This document shows, piece by piece, positions 27,961-34,666 of a stretch of DNA of 34,666 bases. The notes beneath the pieces were generated by a model. It was not told the DNA's origin. It did not search any database and worked only from the letters and a program-made list of their open reading frames with translations. This DNA is from UBA12478 sp964513275 (lineage in GTDB: Bacteria; Patescibacteriota; Patescibacteriia; UBA9934; GWF2-40-263), in the NCBI GenBank assembly GCA_964513275.1, contig CAZELN010000009.1:1-34666 (forward strand), written 5' to 3'. The position numbers and the translations under genes are program-made. Position 1 is the first letter of the stretch. The number at the start of each line of letters is the position of its first letter.

Positions 27961-30221
27961 TACTGCGTGCTTCCGTCCCACCAACCAACTTTACAGGTGT
28001 AATGGATGGTAGGAGTGGCGTCTCCATTATTTTCATAGATCGGTGAGAAATCTCCTACGCCTCTAAAATCTGAAGCAAAAAGTTCTGTGTCCAGAGAAAA
28101 ATCTTTTGGCACCGTCACCAAGTAGCGCGTGACGACAACAGGAACGGCTGTATGGCAGTCCCAAGGGATCTCTGGATCACATGCCTTTGGGACAAGTTTG
28201 TAGTCGTCGTCTGTTCCATGATCGACCACGTCACGATAAAACTCAACGTTCTCTGAATAGCTCGCTCCTGTGACAAGGGTAAATGTTCCACCACTGTCAG
28301 GCGGAACAATTTCAATGGCCTCATGCACATGACTCCCAGCCGCACTGAAAAAGATGGGTTTGTCCGTTTCATCGGCCGCAATATAAATCAACTTGTATTC
28401 AGGCGGAAGCTCGATGGTTCCTTTTCCACAATGCTCCTCTTGTTTCACGGTGACGCTTGCCGTGGCAGTTCCCAATTCGACGCGCGTCCCATCTGGCCGG
28501 ATCAACGAAATCTTTGCCCTGACCGTGTCAGATCCCTCTACATCATCTTCCGTTTGATAGACGCCCACAGGAAACTCTGATGTGTACGCATGTGGATCCG
28601 TTGCGGGACCGACGAAATGGCCAAGTTCTAGATTCTCATGTGACCACTGCGCTTCAAACGACATGTCATCCGTCGCGTCTTGGACAACGATCCTAAAAAA
28701 ACCATTGGTAGGAGCCTGCAACTGAGCCGTTGGCGGGTCAAGACTCACGCTTGGCGGACGCACGGCAATCGTCCATTGCTCACCGCGCGAGGCCGCCAGG
28801 TAATGGGCACTCAGGACAGCCCCGTCAAAATATTTCATCACGAGATCAACGTATTTGAGTGGCGCGGCAAAAATTTTCGCTGACCGATCAACGTACTCTC
28901 CAACGGGAATATTTTGATTGTCTTTGGCGATTCCACTAATAAGAAAATTGGTAATCTCGTCGCGCAACGTGGAACTTTTTGCAAGAAACTCAAACATGTT
29001 CCGACCGGCTGTAACCAAATCCCCTTTTTGCAAAGGAGGGAGAACGGCACGGGCACCATCGGTGCTGGCAAACCATTTGAGCAGCTCCTTCACGAGCGCT
29101 TGCCCGCCGTATCCAAATGCCTCCTCGATATCCTTAAACGAGACGATCCACGTAAACACAGGAAGAAGCACCTCCTGAATGCCTGTAATAAGTTGGATTT
29201 CCTCAGAGTGACTCACGAGTTCGTCCAAAAGATCTCCACTGGCACGATAGTTCACCTCGTTGGCTCCCCATCCGAGCCCATACACTCGATAAAACGTCAC
29301 GTCCGCAGAAGCGACGTCAGGAATAAGTTTGATGACATCGCTTGCACGCTCCCCATAGTGGACTTTCCCAACGATAAGCTCCACCACGGTTGAGGCAAGA
29401 TCCGCGAGTTTCGTAACAGACGGAATGTCTACATACTGTTCGAGCTTTGGGACATCGTATACGATCTCTTCTCCTTCCTCTTGATAGCCAATTTCGTAGA
29501 TCATCATGCGCACGGGTCGACGATACTGGTTCACAAAGGTGACTTCATTATAAAAACCTGGATCGATGCGCACGCCGCTCTTTGCTTCCGTGTCTAACAC
29601 AAACTCGCCTTGCGCGTAAACAGCAGGAACCAGCCATTCAAGGAACGACTGGCTGTCAGAAGAAAGGAATTCTTCGACCGAGTCTTCGAGGGCCGAAGCA
29701 AAACGAACATGGTCGTCTGTGAGATAGGTCGGATCCTCAACAACGAGTTCTCCGATAACCTCCGCGAGTGACTCGATGGCGCTGGATTGTACGATGTCTT
29801 CATACGCCGTGCTCCACGACTCAGCGGGAAGGTACACGCCCCCAAGCGCGAAAAAAAGCATTGTTGCCGCGGTCGTGTGCGTTGTGATCTCACCCACTTC
29901 ATCTGCAGATACAAATCCAAGGAGGATCGTATTCCCCTGCTCGTCATTGAGGAAGACGAGTTGCCGGTTTGCAAGACCCGTGAGCGTAAAGGTGTTGTCC
30001 TGCGTGAGAGAAGAAGATTCAACAACCGTCTGAACAGCAAGATCCTCAGAATACACTCCGTCCGGGAGATCGACACCTCCTGAGATGATCGCCGTAGAGA
30101 GTTCAACATCTGCGACTTGAGTCGAATCCTCATCCGAGCCAAACAAAAAATACAAGCCGAGGCCAACCGAAACAAGCAGCACAATGAAGAGACTAAGAAG
30201 AAGCACTTTTCGTCTTCCCAT
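27957..30221 (-). CDS. Large membrane-anchored extracytoplasmic orphan protein
   Basis: The product has 754 residues. An N-terminal anchor (VLLLSLFIVLLVSVGLGLYFLF, cited as a hydrophobic run at about 6-27) is followed by one long extracytoplasmic part. I do not recognise a family. Residues 45-135 look like a beta-rich domain; 150-200 is helical and acidic. A mixed region to about 480 includes VYGLGWGANEVNYRASG. The last 270 residues look like Ig-type beta domains (VSLDPPTAQLQAPTNGFFR and following). Five Cys occur, all in the C-terminal 150 residues or so, and could form disulfides, which fits the VKOR system in this genome. The start ATG 30221 lies 9 nt after a TAAACT -10-like box. Convergent with msrA, sharing the stop bases. 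Confidence 0.75.
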   Translation of the reverse strand: MGRRKVLLLSLFIVLLVSVGLGLYFLFGSDEDSTQVADVELSTAIISGGVDLPDGVYSEDLAVQTVVESSSLTQDNTFTLTGLANRQLVFLNDEQGNTILLGFVSADEVGEITTHTTAATMLFFALGGVYLPAESWSTAYEDIVQSSAIESLAEVIGELVVEDPTYLTDDHVRFASALEDSVEEFLSSDSQSFLEWLVPAVYAQGEFVLDTEAKSGVRIDPGFYNEVTFVNQYRRPVRMMIYEIGYQEEGEEIVYDVPKLEQYVDIPSVTKLADLASTVVELIVGKVHYGERASDVIKLIPDVASADVTFYRVYGLGWGANEVNYRASGDLLDELVSHSEEIQLITGIQEVLLPVFTWIVSFKDIEEAFGYGGQALVKELLKWFASTDGARAVLPPLQKGDLVTAGRNMFEFLAKSSTLRDEITNFLISGIAKDNQNIPVGEYVDRSAKIFAAPLKYVDLVMKYFDGAVLSAHYLAASRGEQWTIAVRPPSVSLDPPTAQLQAPTNGFFRIVVQDATDDMSFEAQWSHENLELGHFVGPATDPHAYTSEFPVGVYQTEDDVEGSDTVRAKISLIRPDGTRVELGTATASVTVKQEEHCGKGTIELPPEYKLIYIAADETDKPIFFSAAGSHVHEAIEIVPPDSGGTFTLVTGASYSENVEFYRDVVDHGTDDDYKLVPKACDPEIPWDCHTAVPVVVTRYLVTVPKDFSLDTELFASDFRGVGDFSPIYENNGDATPTIHYTCKVGWWDGSTQY

Positions 30222-30250
30222 ACGGCATCCAGTTTACGCTTATCCTCATC

Positions 30251-30967
30251 TTACTGACGAGTGGGACTGAGTTTAAGCAGACTTCGAAGATCGCGTAGCT
30301 CTTTTTGCGTCAACGGTCGAGTCTTCCCAGACGGCAAATCTCGCAACTCGATGTTCATGACTCGTACCCGTCGGAGCGCCTTAACCACATAGCCAAGAGC
30401 CTCACACATACGGCGGATCTGACGGTTGCGTCCTTCGGTCAAAATAATCGAGAAGCGGTTGTCACCTATTTTTTTCACGATTGCTGGTTTTGTCTGAGAG
30501 CCCAGGATCATCATCCCGTCTGCCATGGTACGCAAATCCTCACGACGAACAGTTCGGTCAACCGTGACGACGTACTCTTTCTCGTGATCATACCGAGGGT
30601 GTGTGATGCGTTCAGAAAGTTCCCCGTCGTTGGTAAGCAACAATAAACCACTCGAAGCCACGTCAAGCCGACCGACCGGAAAGACCCCAGGCTCAAGATG
30701 CAAAAATGATCGAACAGTATCGTTCGCTCCTGGATCAACAGATGTCATGATGCCAACCGGTTTGTGAAAGGCAAGAAAGATTTTGTCCGGTCGGACAGAA
30801 TTGATCGTCCTTCCTGAAACAATAACTTCGTCACGATCATCCACTTGCAAACCCAACGTCGCCACGTTCCCATTCACCCTGACTTTTCCAGACGCAATGA
30901 GTACATCCGCCTGCCGCCGAGAACACACGCCCCGCTCTGCCAAAAATTTGTTTAGTCGCGTTTTCAT
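30251..30967 (-). CDS. RluB/RsuA-type pseudouridine synthase
   Basis: The product has 238 residues. An S4 RNA-binding domain (residues 1-50, RLNKFLAERGVCSRRQAD) precedes the pseudouridine synthase domain. The catalytic Asp102 is in the VGRLDVASSGLLLLTNDG motif (read in parts), and the closing EGRNRQIRRMCEALGY motif is intact. Family members modify 23S rRNA (RluB, RluE, RluF) or 16S rRNA (RsuA); the target cannot be fixed from sequence alone. It follows the DEAD-box helicase gene by 12 nt, so the two are probably co-transcribed, consistent with a ribosome-assembly role. Confidence 0.93.
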   Translation of the reverse strand: MKTRLNKFLAERGVCSRRQADVLIASGKVRVNGNVATLGLQVDDRDEVIVSGRTINSVRPDKIFLAFHKPVGIMTSVDPGANDTVRSFLHLEPGVFPVGRLDVASSGLLLLTNDGELSERITHPRYDHEKEYVVTVDRTVRREDLRTMADGMMILGSQTKPAIVKKIGDNRFSIILTEGRNRQIRRMCEALGYVVKALRRVRVMNIELRDLPSGKTRPLTQKELRDLRSLLKLSPTRQ

Positions 30968-30979
30968 ACGCGAAAAATT

Positions 30980-32254
30980 TTATCGACGTGGTCGGCCGTG
31001 GCCTCCCGGTCGGCCTCCGCGTCCGCGGTGGCCGCCGCCGCGCCCTCCCCCTCCTCGACCGCCGCGTGAACCTGGTCCATAGGAACCCGTTGGACGTGCG
31101 TCTGGTTTGCGGGCAATAAGCTCACCTGTTTTTGTCTTGATCGGAAGGGTCGTCTTAATCATTCGTTCGATCTGCAAGATGTCGTTCTTCTGCTCTGGGA
31201 CCGCAAACGAGATCGCCTTTCCAGAACGTCCTGCACGACCTGTTCGTCCGATGCGGTGCACATAATCTTCAAGCTGATCTGGAAGATCAAAGTTGATCAC
31301 CAGTTCGATATTCTTCACATCGATGCCGCGCGCCGCAATATCCGTGGCGACCATGACGCGATACTTACCCGTCGAAAATCCCTTCAACGCCTCCTGTCGC
31401 TGGCTCTGTGAGCGATTCGAGTGAAGTTCTGCGGCCGAATGTCCCAGATCGCGAACCTGTCGAGCGATTTTCTTGGCTCCGTGCTTGGTTCGGCTGAAGA
31501 CGAGAATGGTTCCTTTATACTCAAGAAGCAAACGTTCGAGCAGTTCGTTCTTTTCATTCTTTGATACAATAAACATCTCCTGATCCACGCGCTCGGCCGT
31601 CGTTCCGGCTGGAGCGACTTCAACCCGCAATGGCGACTTCATGTACTGCTTGGCGATCTGAGCAATCTGCTCTGGCATCGTTGCCGAAAACAACATGGTC
31701 TGACGATCCATCGGTACCTTGGCGAGAATCTTTTTCAGCTGCGGGGCAAAGCCCATATCGAGCATGCGGTCAGCCTCATCAAGCACCAAGACACCAATCT
31801 GGTCCAGGTTTGCATGTTTCTGCTCCATCATATCAATGAGACGTCCGGGGGTGGCGACGATCACGTGGGGCTTTGCTCGAAGCTGTTTGATTTGTGGATT
31901 TTGATTTGTTCCACCGATGAGCAACGCCGTGCGCAACCCAAGCGGGCTGGCAAGTTTGGTAAGGGTCTCTAACACCTGGATCGCCAGCTCCCGAGTAGGA
32001 AGCAAAATCAATCCCTTTTTGCCGCGCGCAGACATCTGTTGCAACATGGGCACAGAAAACGCGAGGGTCTTTCCGGTCCCTGTCTGGGCGATGCCTACCA
32101 CGTCCTCTCCGCGAGAGGCGACAGGAATCGCCTTATGTTGAATAGGTGTTGGATGTTTAAACCCAAGTGACTCGATACGCTCAAGGAGCGTCGGCGCAAT
32201 ACCTAATCCGTAAAAATCTTCTTGTTCAAGTTCGTTTCGTGACATAACATTCAT
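30980..32254 (-). CDS. DEAD-box RNA helicase (RhlE-type) with RGG tail
   Basis: The product has 424 residues. Motifs in order: Q motif near residue 39 (PTPIQ), AQTGTGKT at 56-63, PTREL at 86-90, TPGR near 135, DEAD at 159-162, SAT at 190-192, then ARGIDV and HRIGRTGR in the second RecA domain. The C-terminal 40 residues are an Arg/Gly tail (GSRGGRGGGGRGGGHRGRGG) that binds RNA non-specifically. It unwinds RNA duplexes during ribosome assembly or cold adaptation. The start is either ATG 32254 or 32245. It leads into the pseudouridine synthase gene. Confidence 0.96.
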   Translation of the reverse strand: MNVMSRNELEQEDFYGLGIAPTLLERIESLGFKHPTPIQHKAIPVASRGEDVVGIAQTGTGKTLAFSVPMLQQMSARGKKGLILLPTRELAIQVLETLTKLASPLGLRTALLIGGTNQNPQIKQLRAKPHVIVATPGRLIDMMEQKHANLDQIGVLVLDEADRMLDMGFAPQLKKILAKVPMDRQTMLFSATMPEQIAQIAKQYMKSPLRVEVAPAGTTAERVDQEMFIVSKNEKNELLERLLLEYKGTILVFSRTKHGAKKIARQVRDLGHSAAELHSNRSQSQRQEALKGFSTGKYRVMVATDIAARGIDVKNIELVINFDLPDQLEDYVHRIGRTGRAGRSGKAISFAVPEQKNDILQIERMIKTTLPIKTKTGELIARKPDARPTGSYGPGSRGGRGGGGRGGGHRGRGGRPGGHGRPRR

Positions 32255-32307
32255 TCATGACAAATACAGAGTACCACAATTTCTCTGGGTATTTATCGAT
32301 CTATAAC

Positions 32308-32333
32308 AAAAGCCGGGATTGCCCGGTCTTTTT
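32308..32333. terminator. Bidirectional terminator between the helicase and secreted protein genes
   Basis: CCGGG-ATTG-CCCGG is flanked by A-run and T-run on opposite sides (AAAAG before, TCTTTTTTT after). On the minus strand it ends the 32334-33584 gene, and its T/A run abuts that stop codon. Confidence 0.75.
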
Positions 32334-33584
32334 TTACTTCTTGAGAAGTTGGATCTCGTCTATGTAGAGCGTCGATCCTTTCGGGAGGCTCCCGAAGAAC
32401 ACAACTAGGTCTTGCACGGTTGATGTGGACTGTCGGTTGGTAAACTCGTACTCAAGACATTTCCACGAATCACCAGTGTTCACGAGCTTGGTGTTTACGA
32501 TCGAGCCACTCCCATCTGAACCCGCTTCCTGTGAGAGGTAGAAGCTCACAGAAGACTGGCTGGAACTCCCCTGTAGATACTTCGCGCGGATTGAGAAGGC
32601 ATATTTTGCATCCTTCTCAAGTTTTCCTGTTGTGACATAACGCAACGCTTCATCGTACAGCTGCGGACTTGTGGTTGCCTCGCCATTCACATAGCCATAG
32701 CTCGCGTTTGAAAGTCCAAGTGAATAAGATCCCGCATAGCTCTGGGAGGTTGTCGTCTTGTCGTAGGGGGAAGTGGTCGATGGAAAGTCATGCGTTCCGT
32801 AATACCAGGCCGCAATAGAAGAACCAAACTTGAGCGCTGAGTCTCGTGATTCACTGGGTTCAAATCCAATCTTGAAGAAACTTGTTCCACTTGTACCCGC
32901 ACAGCTTGTCGTGCTGCCAGAAGACGAAGATGTAGAACTAGACGTTGTTGTCGAGGAAGAGATTGAGGCATCCGCGTACGTCAGCGACAGGTTTTGTCCA
33001 GCGTAGGCATTGAGGATGTCTTTGGCTTTACTTTGTGAGGATGCTTCGATGAGCACCGGCTTCATGAATGAAATATTCACTCCAGCATTACTGATATTCT
33101 TCACGGAACTCTGTTTCAAGAAGACGCGGATGGTCTTTGTCCCACTGAGCGTCGGGAAAATGCCGTACGTCACAAAGTCCGAATCCGTTCGTGTTGTTAT
33201 CTTTGTGTCAGATCCTGTTAGGTATTTGAGAATAGTTCCACTCTGATCCATGTAGTACGCATAGAGATAGGGATTCCCAGATTGTTTCCGATCACTTACA
33301 GAATAGACCGTGCGCGCATCTGACTTGTCCACGTAGGAAGCAAGGACGATATAGCTTGAATCAATATCCTCTGCGTTAATATCGACGTAGATCCACTCCC
33401 GCTGTGACCCTTCGATCGTTACCTTGTCCGAAGACACTGTTGGAGATCCATAGGTGCTCCAAGAGTTGAGGTTTGAAGGGAGGTAGGTCGTAGCCGACGC
33501 ATGCGCCAAAACGCCTGGCACCGTGCTAAAAAGCACAAAAATGGCAAGGAAAGCAGAGTTGAAAAGTCGTGTTGAGACTGTCAT
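32334..33584 (-). CDS. Secreted protein with two beta-sandwich (CBM-like) domains
   Basis: The product has 416 residues. A signal peptide (FLAIFVLFSTVPGVLAHASA, cleavage near 30) is followed by domain 1 (about 33-200, beta-rich with many Ser/Tyr/Asp). A low-complexity Ser/Thr linker follows (SSSTTTSSSTSSSSGSTTS). Domain 2 (about 230-416) shows the plan of a carbohydrate-binding jelly roll: FFKIGFEPSE at the start, YAFSIRAKYLQG and ending LYIDEIQLLKK. The C-terminal IDEI strand is typical of CBM4/9/22-like modules. No catalytic domain is seen. It probably binds surface or environmental glycans. The promoter puts the start codon nearly at the transcript start. Confidence 0.7.
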   Translation of the reverse strand: MTVSTRLFNSAFLAIFVLFSTVPGVLAHASATTYLPSNLNSWSTYGSPTVSSDKVTIEGSQREWIYVDINAEDIDSSYIVLASYVDKSDARTVYSVSDRKQSGNPYLYAYYMDQSGTILKYLTGSDTKITTRTDSDFVTYGIFPTLSGTKTIRVFLKQSSVKNISNAGVNISFMKPVLIEASSQSKAKDILNAYAGQNLSLTYADASISSSTTTSSSTSSSSGSTTSCAGTSGTSFFKIGFEPSESRDSALKFGSSIAAWYYGTHDFPSTTSPYDKTTTSQSYAGSYSLGLSNASYGYVNGEATTSPQLYDEALRYVTTGKLEKDAKYAFSIRAKYLQGSSSQSSVSFYLSQEAGSDGSGSIVNTKLVNTGDSWKCLEYEFTNRQSTSTVQDLVVFFGSLPKGSTLYIDEIQLLKK

Positions 33585-33592
33585 ATGCCCTA

Positions 33593-33621
33593 AACCTAGT
33601 GAAAAAATGGGATTTTGTCAA
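33593..33621 (-). promoter_or_regulatory. Promoter of the secreted two-domain protein gene
   Basis: On the minus strand, TTGACA (33616-33621), 17 nt, then TAGGTT (33593-33598). It ends 8 nt before ATG 33584, so the leader is about 2 nt. Confidence 0.6.
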
Positions 33622-33633
33622 GGCTTGGGAAGT

Positions 33634-34143
33634 TCATTGGACAGAAGCGATCCGATACGTGGTCTTACTTGAGGCGCTGGAAATCTCGACTTCCTCCCCA
33701 GGACTGCGGCCCATAAGTTTTGCGCCCAATGGCGACTTGAAGGAAAGTTTACCTTTCACCGGATCCGCCTCCTGTGGACCGACAATCTGAAACGTCTTCT
33801 CTTCCCCACCTGTGGCAAGCACAACCGTCGATCCCATCTGCACCACCGATCCTGCGGCCGGTGTTTCAATCCTGATCACCACCTTTAGTTTTTCCTTGAT
33901 CGTCGTCGCCTGATCGTGGAGCCGACGCATACGACCCTTGGCTTCTTGGTACTCGGCATTCTCAGAAAAATCGCCGAACTCGCCTGTACGACGGACGTCG
34001 GCAATCGCTTGAGGCAATTCCTCTTCTTCAATCCTCTTAAGCCGATGCTTCATCTTTTCAATTGCCTCACTGGTCAGATACAGAGGCTCATCTTCTTGAA
34101 GGGCTTGTTTCATCTTCTGTTTTGGTCGAAATGGTAGCTGCAT
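33634..34143 (-). CDS. greA: Transcription elongation factor GreA
   Basis: The product has 169 residues. The coiled-coil N-terminal domain contains the family signature GDFSENAEYQEAKG (about residues 56-69), whose acidic tip enters the RNA polymerase secondary channel. The C-terminal FKBP-like domain holds SPLGAKLMGRSPGEEVEI. GreA rescues backtracked polymerase by stimulating transcript cleavage. An extra N-terminal stretch of 10 residues (MQLPFRPKQK) precedes the usual start; ATG 34113 is the alternative. The -10 box ends 9 nt before ATG 34143, which supports the longer form and a leaderless message. Confidence 0.95.
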   Translation of the reverse strand: MQLPFRPKQKMKQALQEDEPLYLTSEAIEKMKHRLKRIEEEELPQAIADVRRTGEFGDFSENAEYQEAKGRMRRLHDQATTIKEKLKVVIRIETPAAGSVVQMGSTVVLATGGEEKTFQIVGPQEADPVKGKLSFKSPLGAKLMGRSPGEEVEISSASSKTTYRIASVQ

Positions 34144-34152
34144 ACAAGTGCT

Positions 34153-34158
34153 AGTATA
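34153..34158 (-). promoter_or_regulatory. -10 box for greA
   Basis: TATACT on the minus strand, 9 nt before ATG 34143. Confidence 0.5.
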
Positions 34159-34170
34159 CCATCCAAAAAC

Positions 34171-34200
34171 AAAACCGAGTCCTAAGACCCGGTTTTGCTA
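34171..34200 (-). terminator. Intrinsic terminator after the acidic mini-protein gene
   Basis: AAAACCGGGTC / GACTCGGTTTT (one G-U pair, 4-nt loop) on the minus strand, followed by G and T residues. It starts 3-8 nt after the stop of 34204-34362 and separates it from greA. The A/T flanks could let it work both ways. Confidence 0.8.
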
Positions 34201-34203
34201 TTT

Positions 34204-34362
34204 TTACCACTCGCCTCCGTCGTCGTCTCCGTCACCCATGTCCATCTCCATGTCCATGTCGGCGGCGTCGTCTTCGTCATCATCGTCGTCCGCGTCGGTG
34301 TCTTTCTCTTCATCGTCATCGCCGAAGTCATCGTCCGAGACGAAACTGTATTGATACAGCAT
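34204..34362 (-). CDS. Poly-acidic 52-residue mini-protein
   Basis: The product has 52 residues from ATG 34362. After a short aromatic start (MLYQYSFVS) the chain is almost wholly Asp/Glu (DADDDDDEDDAADMD and similar) with an Asp-Met repeat (DMDMEMDM) and a terminal GGEW. It should be disordered and very acidic, for instance a DNA mimic, a calcium or metal buffer, or a partner of a basic protein. A strong promoter with a structured leader upstream and a terminator downstream argue for a real gene. No family is recognised. Confidence 0.6.
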   Translation of the reverse strand: MLYQYSFVSDDDFGDDDEEKDTDADDDDDEDDAADMDMEMDMGDGDDDGGEW

Positions 34363-34373
34363 AACTTTGTGGC

Positions 34374-34430
34374 CCGAGCCAAAGCTCGGTGGCCTCAAGG
34401 ATTTATGAATTAGTACCTAAAGGCTTAGGT
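34374..34430 (-). promoter_or_regulatory. Structured leader of the acidic mini-protein gene
   Basis: Two hairpins lie within the predicted leader: ACCTAA-AGGC-TTAGGT (34415-34430) and CCGAGC-CAAA-GCTCGG (34374-34389, perfect 6 bp). The latter lies about 11 nt before the start codon. There is no Shine-Dalgarno site, so the second hairpin may control initiation. Confidence 0.45.
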
Positions 34431-34436
34431 GGGTCT

Positions 34437-34465
34437 ATAATACCTGCCTGAGAACGACAGCTCAA
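34437..34465 (-). promoter_or_regulatory. Promoter of the acidic mini-protein gene
   Basis: On the minus strand, TTGAGC (34460-34465), 17 nt, then TATTAT (34437-34442). The -35 overlaps the stop codon of the upstream partial gene. Confidence 0.5.
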
Positions 34466-34666
34466 GAGGCTGTCAAGGCCTCGTAGACCTGCTTCTGACT
34501 TGCCCACTCCATCACCCCCTCTTCCTGAAGCTTTTGCATCTCTTGAAAGAAGTATTCCATGTCCGGATCATCGTAATATTGGGTGGCAATATAGACCTGA
34601 AGTTTCATTAATCGACTCGTATCCCGTGACTCGACAACCGAACGGATACGGTCAACTAACACATCA
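34462..34666 (-). CDS. C-terminal part of an unknown helical protein (partial)
   Basis: The frame is open to the right edge with no convincing start inside the window, so about 68 C-terminal residues are seen. They are helical and charged (DTSRLMKLQVYIATQYYDDPD, cited as a Tyr/Asp-rich stretch, then EYFFQEMQKLQEEGVMEWASQ). No family is recognised. A 6-bp hairpin (GACAGC/GCTGTC, 34456-34474) straddles its stop codon, without a T run. Confidence 0.6.
   Translation of the reverse strand, partial: DVLVDRIRSVVESRDTSRLMKLQVYIATQYYDDPDMEYFFQEMQKLQEEGVMEWASQKQVYEALTAS

Overview
The window is a compact bacterial genome segment of roughly 50% GC by eye. It fits a Candidate Phyla Radiation (Patescibacteria) genome, perhaps of the Uhrbacteria/Magasanikbacteria type. 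That placement is inferred from the style of the protein families, the very short intergenic gaps, the many small orphan genes, and the rarity of Shine-Dalgarno sites. No rRNA or marker tree is available here. Two N runs (1166-1265 and 18499-18508) are assembly gaps that damage atpC and a secreted glycosidase-like gene.

Layout: (1) 1-963: the 5' end of a membrane-bound hydrogenase/complex I-like small subunit that lacks the usual cysteine ligands, then a GC-rich carbonic-anhydrase-like gene, both on the minus strand. (2) 1109-7620: a complete F1Fo ATP synthase operon (atpZ-like, B, E, F, H, A, G, D, C) on the minus strand, with a REP-like palindrome between atpG and atpD. (3) 7726-10453: two divergent, strikingly GC-rich genes of unknown function with strong promoters, Shine-Dalgarno sites, terminators and possible operators. 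(4) 10598-14989: a tight minus-strand operon, DUF3179 protein - rsmI - metG - cvpA - tatD. (5) 15067-18369: 2-Cys peroxiredoxin facing a glutaredoxin-like gene, leucyl aminopeptidase with two small membrane proteins, and a 34-residue basic protein gene. (6) 18397-23345: secreted glycosidase-like protein, beta-propeller lipoprotein, RskA-like lipoprotein, and a ccdA/VKOR disulfide pair. (7) 23388-23894: a tRNA-Asn locus interrupted by a GIY-YIG nuclease gene, with the 5' part of the tRNA duplicated. (8) 23965-27960: small acidic or hypothetical genes, xth, a ZIP transporter, a Gly-rich zinc-ribbon protein, a DUF2238-like membrane protein and msrA. (9) 27957-34666: a 754-residue anchored orphan, an RluB-type pseudouridine synthase, a DEAD-box helicase, a secreted two-domain protein, greA, a poly-acidic mini-protein with a structured leader, and a partial gene.

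Functional themes are proton-coupled energy conversion (hydrogenase-like fragment plus ATP synthase) and thiol/redox handling (Prx, Grx, VKOR, CcdA, MsrA). There is also RNA metabolism (metG, rsmI, RluB, DEAD helicase, greA, tRNA-Asn) and a set of exported proteins with carbohydrate-related folds. Many first genes of transcription units have a -10 box only 7-11 nt before the start codon, which suggests leaderless mRNAs. The three GC-rich genes instead carry classical Shine-Dalgarno sites.
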